NCBI GenBank assembly: GCA_947307005.1
Contig: CAMZHY010000106.1
Coordinates: 1-9,473, forward strand
Length of the DNA: 9,473 nucleotides
Reading direction: 5' to 3'
Source: an uncultured Planctomycetaceae bacterium
GTDB taxonomy: Bacteria > Planctomycetota > Planctomycetia > Pirellulales > Thermoguttaceae
The translations under genes were made by a program, and so were the position numbers. Below are positions 5,328 through 9,473 of the stretch, one piece after another; position 1 is the first letter of the stretch, and each line of letters opens with the position of its first letter. Under the pieces are notes generated by a model, which searched no databases, was not told the origin of the DNA, and saw only the letters and a list, made by a program, of their open reading frames with translations.

Positions 5328-7256
5328 ATGACGCCCGCAAACGCCCCGACGACGACTGAAACCGCGAAAAAAGACGACCCTATCTTCCGCGCGCTCGCCG
5401 ACGTCTTCGGATATTCCTCGTTTCGCCCCCATCAGGAGTCGATCGTTCGCACCGTTCTCGCCGGACGCGACGTCTTCGCCGTCATGCCGACCGGCGGCGG
5501 AAAATCGCTCTGCTATCAGCTTCCCGCGCTCCTCCTACCGAGCGTGACCGTCGTCGTCAGCCCGCTTCTGTCGCTCATGAAAGACCAAGTCGACGCCGCG
5601 CGGCGCAACGGAATTAACGCGGCGACGATCAATTCCGTCACGACGACCGAGGAATGGCGCGTCATTATGGACGAACTCGACGCGCGACGTCTCAAGCTTC
5701 TTTACGTCTCGCCCGAACGTTTCAACTCAGACGGCTTCAAAGAAACGCTGCGCCGCGCGGATCCGAGTTTCTTCGCGATCGACGAAGCGCACTGCGTCTC
5801 GCAGTGGGGGCACAACTTCCGCGAGGATTATCTCCAGCTCGGACAGATCGCCGACCTCTTCCCGCAGCGTCCGATCGCCGCGTTCACCGCGACCGCGACG
5901 GAACAGGTCGGACTCGACGTCAAGACGTCCCTCAAACTTCGCGACCCGTTCTGCGTCGTCGCCTCTTTCGACCGCCCCAACCTTTTCTATCAGATCGCCT
6001 ACAAAGACGACTTCGATCGTCAGCTGCTCGATTTCCTCCGCGAGGTCGAGGGAGAGCCGGGAATCGTCTACCGCTCCACGCGTAAGAAGGTCGAACAGAC
6101 GGCGGAGTTCCTCAAAAAATCGGGATACAAGGCGGAAGGGTATCACGCGGGGATGTCCGACGAACAGCGGATCAAAACGCAGGAGAATTTCGCGAACGAC
6201 GCGACGCAGATCGTCGTCGCGACCGTCGCGTTCGGGATGGGAATCGACAAATCGAACGTCCGATTCGTCGTCCACGGCGACCTGCCCGCCGACGTGGAGA
6301 GCTACTATCAGGAGACGGGACGCGCGGGCCGCGACGGAGCGCCGGCGCGCTGCGCGCTCTTCTACGGATATCAGGACGTCGCGATCCGGCGCAAGTTCCT
6401 CGACGATTACGAGGACGTCGTCGCGCGCGAGGCGGCGGCGAAACGCCTCGACGAGATGGTTCGCTTCGCCGAGTCGGACGGATGCCGCCGCGTCAATCTT
6501 CTGCGGTATTTCGGGGAGACGTACCGTCCGATCGATCTAACCTCCGACGACGACGGGGACGCGGCGTCGCGTCCGGTCGCAACCCAGTGCGGCGCCTGCG
6601 ATTTCTGCGTCGGATCGGCGGAGCGCGTCGACGCGACGATCGACGCGCAGAAGGCGCTCTCCGCGATGCAGCGGACCGGCAACCGCTTCGGCGCCGGACA
6701 TATCGCCGATATTCTCGTCGGTTCGAAAACGGAAAAAGTCGCCGCGATGAGGCACGACGAGCTCCCGACCTTCGGCGTCGGCGCCGACAAGTCGAAGCGA
6801 TACTGGCGCTATCTGATTCAAGCGCTCCTCACGCAAGGAATCGCCGCGCTCGCGCCCGACTGCGACTTTCCCGTCCCGCAGGTCACGTCCCTCGGCTGGG
6901 ACGTCATGCGCGGCAAACGCGAGGTCAAGATTCTCAAACGCCCCGACGGCAAGAAGAAAAAGGACGCGAAGACGCTCCTCAAAACCGCCGTCAATATCTA
7001 CGACAAATCCTCGCTCGACGGACCCGACCGAAGACTCTTTGAAACGTTGCGAACGCTCCGCGCCGCGATCGCCGCCGCCGAGAGCGTCCCCCCTTACGTC
7101 GTCTTCACCGACAAAACGCTCGTCGACATGGCGCGCCTTAAACCGACGACGCCCGACGACTTCCTCCTCGTCAACGGCGTCGGTCGCGCTAAATTGCAGA
7201 ATTTCGGCGAAGAGTTCATGGACGCCGTCCGCGAATTCCTGCGCGACAACCCGTAA
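5328..7256 (+). CDS. recQ: ATP-dependent DNA helicase RecQ
   Basis: RecQ unwinds DNA 3' to 5' in recombination and replication-fork repair in the cytoplasm. The 642-residue product is complete: RPHQ (33-36), Walker A MPTGGGKSLCYQLPA (53-67), SPLLSLMKDQV (78-88), DEAH (152-155) with the RecQ-type SQWGHNFREDY (158-168), FTATAT (186-191), YRSTRKKVE (248-256), VATVAFGMGIDKSNVRFVVH (298-317) and QETGRAGRDG (328-337). Zinc ligands are Cys386 and CGACDFC (421-427), followed by the RQC winged helix and an HRDC domain (about 567-640). A short acidic insert (DLTSDDDGD, 403-411) sits before the zinc cysteines. The frame stays open for about 300 codons upstream, but that part is antisense to the McsA-like gene; ATG 5328 follows AGGAG and starts just before the helicase domain. 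Promoter and McsA-like gene are divergent. No terminator is obvious after the stop, so the next gene may be co-transcribed. Confidence 0.97.
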   Translation: MTPANAPTTTETAKKDDPIFRALADVFGYSSFRPHQESIVRTVLAGRDVFAVMPTGGGKSLCYQLPALLLPSVTVVVSPLLSLMKDQVDAARRNGINAATINSVTTTEEWRVIMDELDARRLKLLYVSPERFNSDGFKETLRRADPSFFAIDEAHCVSQWGHNFREDYLQLGQIADLFPQRPIAAFTATATEQVGLDVKTSLKLRDPFCVVASFDRPNLFYQIAYKDDFDRQLLDFLREVEGEPGIVYRSTRKKVEQTAEFLKKSGYKAEGYHAGMSDEQRIKTQENFANDATQIVVATVAFGMGIDKSNVRFVVHGDLPADVESYYQETGRAGRDGAPARCALFYGYQDVAIRRKFLDDYEDVVAREAAAKRLDEMVRFAESDGCRRVNLLRYFGETYRPIDLTSDDDGDAASRPVATQCGACDFCVGSAERVDATIDAQKALSAMQRTGNRFGAGHIADILVGSKTEKVAAMRHDELPTFGVGADKSKRYWRYLIQALLTQGIAALAPDCDFPVPQVTSLGWDVMRGKREVKILKRPDGKKKKDAKTLLKTAVNIYDKSSLDGPDRRLFETLRTLRAAIAAAESVPPYVVFTDKTLVDMARLKPTTPDDFLLVNGVGRAKLQNFGEEFMDAVREFLRDNP

Positions 7257-7335
7257 CGCTTCCGCCTCCGAACCGCTCCCAACGCGCTCCGACGTTTTCC
7301 AGCGTCCGCGCCAGCTTGCCTAAGGAACCCGAATC

Positions 7336-7773
7336 ATGACCGACCTCTCGACAATTGAACGTAATCGTAGCGCAATGCGTCTCTTTGAACAGTGTATTAA
7401 TACCAACGATTTAACGCTCGGTCGCCAGTTAATCGCCGCCGACGCCGAATTCTTCACGCCCGTCTCTCCCGTCCCCCTCAAAGGAGCCGAAGGGTATTTG
7501 AGCGTCGTCGAAATGATGCGAAAGAGCTTCCCCAACGTCCAGTGGAAGCTTGAAAACATGGTCGCCGACGACGCGACCGTCGCCGTTCAATGGCGGTGCT
7601 CGGGAACTTTCGACGGAACGGCTCCCTTCGCGGGACTCGCGCCCAACGGTCGAACGTTCAGCGCGACGGTCATGAACTTCTACACGTTCAACAAGGAAGG
7701 CAAAATCGTCGGCGACGTCGCGGCGGACGGAATCGCGGGGATTCTTCAGGGGATCGGAGCGTTTCCGGGCTGA
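7336..7773 (+). CDS. SnoaL-like (NTF2-fold) ester cyclase family protein
   Basis: A 145-residue single-domain protein of the SnoaL/NTF2 superfamily, where members are polyketide cyclases, small isomerases or uncharacterised proteins. Visible features are an N-terminal helix (NRSAMRLFEQCINTNDL, 10-26), FFTPVSP (39-45), GAEGYLSVVEMMRKSFPNVQW (50-70), a strand with VAVQWRCSGTFDG (82-94), then GLAPNGRTFSATVMNFY (100-116) and KEGKIVGDVAADGIAGILQGIG (120-141). The Phe-Pro-(Asp/Asn)-Val and late GKI...D elements are typical. No signal peptide or membrane helix, so cytoplasmic. AAGGA (7322-7326) is 9 bases before ATG. It follows recQ by 79 bases; whether it has its own promoter is unclear. No polyketide genes are nearby, so no substrate is suggested. 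Confidence 0.85.
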   Translation: MTDLSTIERNRSAMRLFEQCINTNDLTLGRQLIAADAEFFTPVSPVPLKGAEGYLSVVEMMRKSFPNVQWKLENMVADDATVAVQWRCSGTFDGTAPFAGLAPNGRTFSATVMNFYTFNKEGKIVGDVAADGIAGILQGIGAFPG

Positions 7774-7800
7774 AAACGCGAGGTCAACCGCGCGACGACG

Positions 7801-7828
7801 TCGAAACGCTTGCGGAAAGTGGGATAAT
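7801..7828 (+). promoter_or_regulatory. Possible distal promoter of the ATPase gene
   Basis: TCGAAA (7801-7806) and GATAAT (7823-7828) are 16 bases apart. The -35 element is weak and the -10 good (five of six). It lies about 250 bases before the ATPase start. Confidence 0.25.
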
Positions 7829-7876
7829 TAGCCGCTTTTCTAATAAAATATTTTTTTCTCAAAATATTCCTCATGA

Positions 7877-7901
7877 GCGCTTGACTTTTCTGTCAAAGCG
7901 C
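7877..7901 (+). promoter_or_regulatory. Inverted repeat within a promoter-like element
   Basis: GCGCTTGAC (7877-7885) and GTCAAAGCGC (7892-7901) are inverted arms with one unpaired A and a 6-base TTTTCT spacer. The left arm contains TTGAC, the first five bases of a -35 hexamer (TTGACT, 7881-7886), and TAGACT (7903-7908) follows after 16 bases. The arrangement fits an operator in the promoter. As an RNA hairpin it could end transcription from upstream, but no U-run follows. Confidence 0.4.
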
Positions 7902-7999
7902 ATAGACTCCATCTTGGGAGAGTTTCGAAAACAGAGACGTTTTGATCTGGAGTTATTTTTTTCATTCGTCGCGTTTTGGGAATATTTCAGTCGCGCGGC

Positions 8000-8050
8000 A
8001 AGGCGTCGCGCGGTTTCTATGTTGTGTTTTTCGGCGCCTAAGGCGTCGCG
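8000..8050 (+). repeat. 11-base direct repeat AAGGCGTCGCG
   Basis: Two perfect copies at 8000-8010 and 8040-8050 have starts 40 bases apart, in the non-coding leader just before the ATPase gene. Four helical turns would place both on one DNA face. GTCGCG-type words are common in this genome, which weakens the signal. Confidence 0.6.
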
Positions 8051-8078
8051 TGTAAAATTTTGGAATGAGGTAATCGCC

Positions 8079-9275
8079 ATGGGAGTTCTAATTAACCCGG
8101 GGAATGAAGCTTTCGCCGTTCTGAATCGTTCGTCTTACGTCGACAAGACGGGAGTTATCAAGCTGATCAACCAGACGCTTGAAACTCGGCATATGCTTTC
8201 CTGTCTCTGTCTGCCGAGCGGCTTTGGCAAGTCTTCGATCGCCAAAATGCTGGCTGCTTATTACGATCGCTCTTGCGATTCGCACAGTCTCTTTAACGAC
8301 AAGAAAATCGCCGAGTCGGACGATTATGAAGAGAAGTTGAACAAGTACAACGTTCTCTACGTCGACATGAATTACTTCGCTTACGCCAAGGAGAACTCTT
8401 CTTGGGATTCTTACTCGGAGTTGATCCGAGACAGCCTCGCCGCCGAATTTCTCGGCGACTGTTCGAGTAAGCGCAAAGAGCGATTTGAAAGCGTCGAAGA
8501 CAATATCGAAAGAGAAATGATTAATGTCGTCGAGAGAAGCGACAGGAAATTTGTCGTCATTATCGACGGTTGGGACGTCGCGCTTCGCGGCGCCTCGATT
8601 TACGAGAGCGACGTCAAAGAAGATCTCTGTCTCGCGAACACATGGTTTGACAGCGCGACGTTTACTTCGAAAGCCGTCGCGGGCGTCGTGCTAACGGGCG
8701 CGTTGCCCTTCCGCAAAGACGTCTTCCCTCTATTGAAGCTTGAAGAGAAATCTCCCGTTTCCGTTCCTCTTTTCAAGGAATACAGCCTTGCGCAGCCGGG
8801 TCCGTTTGCCGAATACTTCGGCTTCAACGAGGAAGACGTTAGAAAGCTTGCGGGCGACCAAAACGTCGACGAATTGAAACGGAAATACGGCGGTTACGCG
8901 GTTGAAAACGTCGGAACCGTCTACAATCCCGCTTCGACGCTGCGCGCCCTCGAAGAAGGAAGACTCGACGCGTTCTGGGCCGAACCGTACTCGTCGAGCG
9001 CTACGGCGGACTTCATTGCCAATTGCGACGACAGACTCGACGAAACCGTCGCCTACCTTCTCGGCGGCGCGTCCGTCGACGTCAAAACGTTGGAGCTCCC
9101 CCATTGGTTCAAAGGCAAACCCGATTCAGAGGCGGAAGCCGAAGAATTTCTGGCGCTCATGATCTACCTCGGCTACCTGACCTACGACGCCAAATCGCGA
9201 ACCGCAAAGGTTCCGAACGAGGAAGTCAAGCGGGAACTTCGCCGGGTCTTCAATCTCGCCAGATTCGACAGATGA
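8079..9275 (+). CDS. AAA-ATPase-like family protein lacking the C-terminal nuclease domain
   Basis: This belongs to the AAA-ATPase-like (PF09820-type) proteins found in many copies in gut anaerobes; their function is unknown. The N-terminus, NPGNEAF...YVDKTGVI (6-27), matches the family start and supports ATG 8079, which has GAGG 8 bases upstream. A P-loop-like LPSGFGKSS (45-53) replaces the usual RPRRFGKS. Next come YVDMNYF (94-100), Walker B VVIIDGWD (159-166), TGALPFRK (206-213), FKEYSLAQPGPFAEYFGF (232-249), YGGY (270-273), VYNPAS (281-286) and LGYLTYD (364-370). The family Walker B usually reads DEWD or DEYD; here Glu is Gly. The 398-residue product stops after VPNEEVKREL..., where full-length relatives continue into a PD-(D/E)XK nuclease domain, and none is encoded downstream. 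It may bind ATP without normal hydrolysis. The upstream open frame to 7590 is not family-like. Confidence 0.85.
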   Translation: MGVLINPGNEAFAVLNRSSYVDKTGVIKLINQTLETRHMLSCLCLPSGFGKSSIAKMLAAYYDRSCDSHSLFNDKKIAESDDYEEKLNKYNVLYVDMNYFAYAKENSSWDSYSELIRDSLAAEFLGDCSSKRKERFESVEDNIEREMINVVERSDRKFVVIIDGWDVALRGASIYESDVKEDLCLANTWFDSATFTSKAVAGVVLTGALPFRKDVFPLLKLEEKSPVSVPLFKEYSLAQPGPFAEYFGFNEEDVRKLAGDQNVDELKRKYGGYAVENVGTVYNPASTLRALEEGRLDAFWAEPYSSSATADFIANCDDRLDETVAYLLGGASVDVKTLELPHWFKGKPDSEAEAEEFLALMIYLGYLTYDAKSRTAKVPNEEVKRELRRVFNLARFDR

Positions 9276-9338
9276 CCGTCGAATCCGGTCGCGAAGACTA
9301 ACTCGTAGCGTCGCCGACGGCGCTCGCCGTTAAAACAA

Positions 9339-9381
9339 ACGCGCCGCGACTTCCCTAGCAATTGGGAAGCTCGCGGCGCGT
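9339..9381. terminator. Strong, probably bidirectional terminator hairpin
   Basis: ACGCGCCGCGA (9339-9349) pairs perfectly with TCGCGGCGCGT (9371-9381). Inside, CTTCCC (9350-9355) pairs with GGGAAG (9364-9369) after one bulged C, closing an 8-base loop TAGCAATT. CTTTCTTTATC follows on the plus strand; TAAAACAAAC before it gives a T-rich run on the minus strand. It lies 64 bases after the ATPase stop and may also stop a gene arriving from beyond the window. Confidence 0.8.
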
Positions 9382-9473
9382 CTTTCTTTATCAACGGCAA
9401 AAAAAGCGCGAAAGCCGTCTCCACCTCAAAAAGCACGAAAGTGAAACGTGCGTTCAACCGACGTTAAAGCCCC
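9382..9473. other. Non-coding tail of the window
   Basis: No gene is supported here. Two weak hairpins are visible: ACGGC (9394-9398) with GCCGT (9414-9418), and GCACG (9433-9437) with CGTGC (9447-9451). A minus-strand frame at 9182-9457 overlaps the ATPase 3' end and both terminator arms, and is not credible. Confidence 0.4.

Larger units (their letters stand above)
7774..8078. other. AT-rich leader region before the ATPase gene
   Basis: About 305 bases with T- and A-rich stretches (for example 7838-7868) unlike the neighbouring genes. It holds two promoter-like pairs, an inverted repeat at 7877-7901, an A/T inverted repeat (AATATTTT 7847-7854, AAAATATT 7861-7868) and an 11-base direct repeat. 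The ATPase frame stays open through it, but the sequence has no family resemblance and is not called as coding. Confidence 0.5.

Noticed and set aside
7811..7855. Possible terminator after the SnoaL-like gene (GCGG/CCGC followed by T-rich sequence)
   Set aside because: The stem is only 4 bp with a 17-base loop, too weak to call.
7590..8078. Upstream extension of the ATPase frame
   Set aside because: It overlaps the SnoaL-like gene in another frame and lacks resemblance to the family, whose N-terminus begins at NPGNE just after ATG 8079.
9182..9457. A 91-codon minus-strand frame at the window end
   Set aside because: It spans the ATPase 3' end and the whole terminator hairpin and has no family features.

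Overview
The window looks like the chromosome of a planctomycete-like bacterium, perhaps from a gut or other anaerobic community. This is inference from gene content: a Tat-exported Gfo/Idh/MocA oxidoreductase, a McsA-like protein without McsB beside it, and an AAA-ATPase-like protein of the expanded family common in gut anaerobes. Genes are GC-rich, with many GCG, CGC and GAC-GTC codons; gaps between genes are AT-rich. I saw no tRNA, rRNA, CRISPR array, insertion sequence or phage gene.

Left part (2-4450). A MurE-like Mur ligase lies on the minus strand and is split by a -1 frameshift near 443-455. Across a 380-base AT-rich divergent region with a promoter for each side, a plus-strand unit begins: a Tat-signal Gfo/Idh/MocA oxidoreductase with an in-frame TGA at codon 205, then two small two-helix membrane proteins that are paralogues of each other. 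The oxidoreductase and first membrane gene overlap by ATGA and the second follows after 12 bases, so the three look like one operon. It ends at a strong hairpin (4464-4497) that also serves the convergent gene.

Middle part (4539-7773). A McsA-like zinc-finger/UVR protein on the minus strand and recQ on the plus strand diverge from a 264-base region with a promoter for each and an inverted repeat over the former. recQ is complete (helicase core, RQC zinc cysteines, HRDC). A small SnoaL-like protein follows 79 bases later.

Right part (7774-9473). A 305-base AT-rich leader holds promoter-like sites, an inverted repeat in a promoter spacer and an 11-base direct repeat. It precedes an AAA-ATPase-like protein that lacks the C-terminal nuclease of its family and has Gly where the Walker B Glu should be. 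A very strong hairpin (9339-9381) follows.

The best leads are the operon with the tandem paralogous membrane proteins, the single TGA in an otherwise intact oxidoreductase, the degenerate MurE-like ligase and the nuclease-less ATPase. Two neighbouring genes each carry one disruption, so assembly or sequencing error must be excluded first. I found no clear, complete new multi-gene system.
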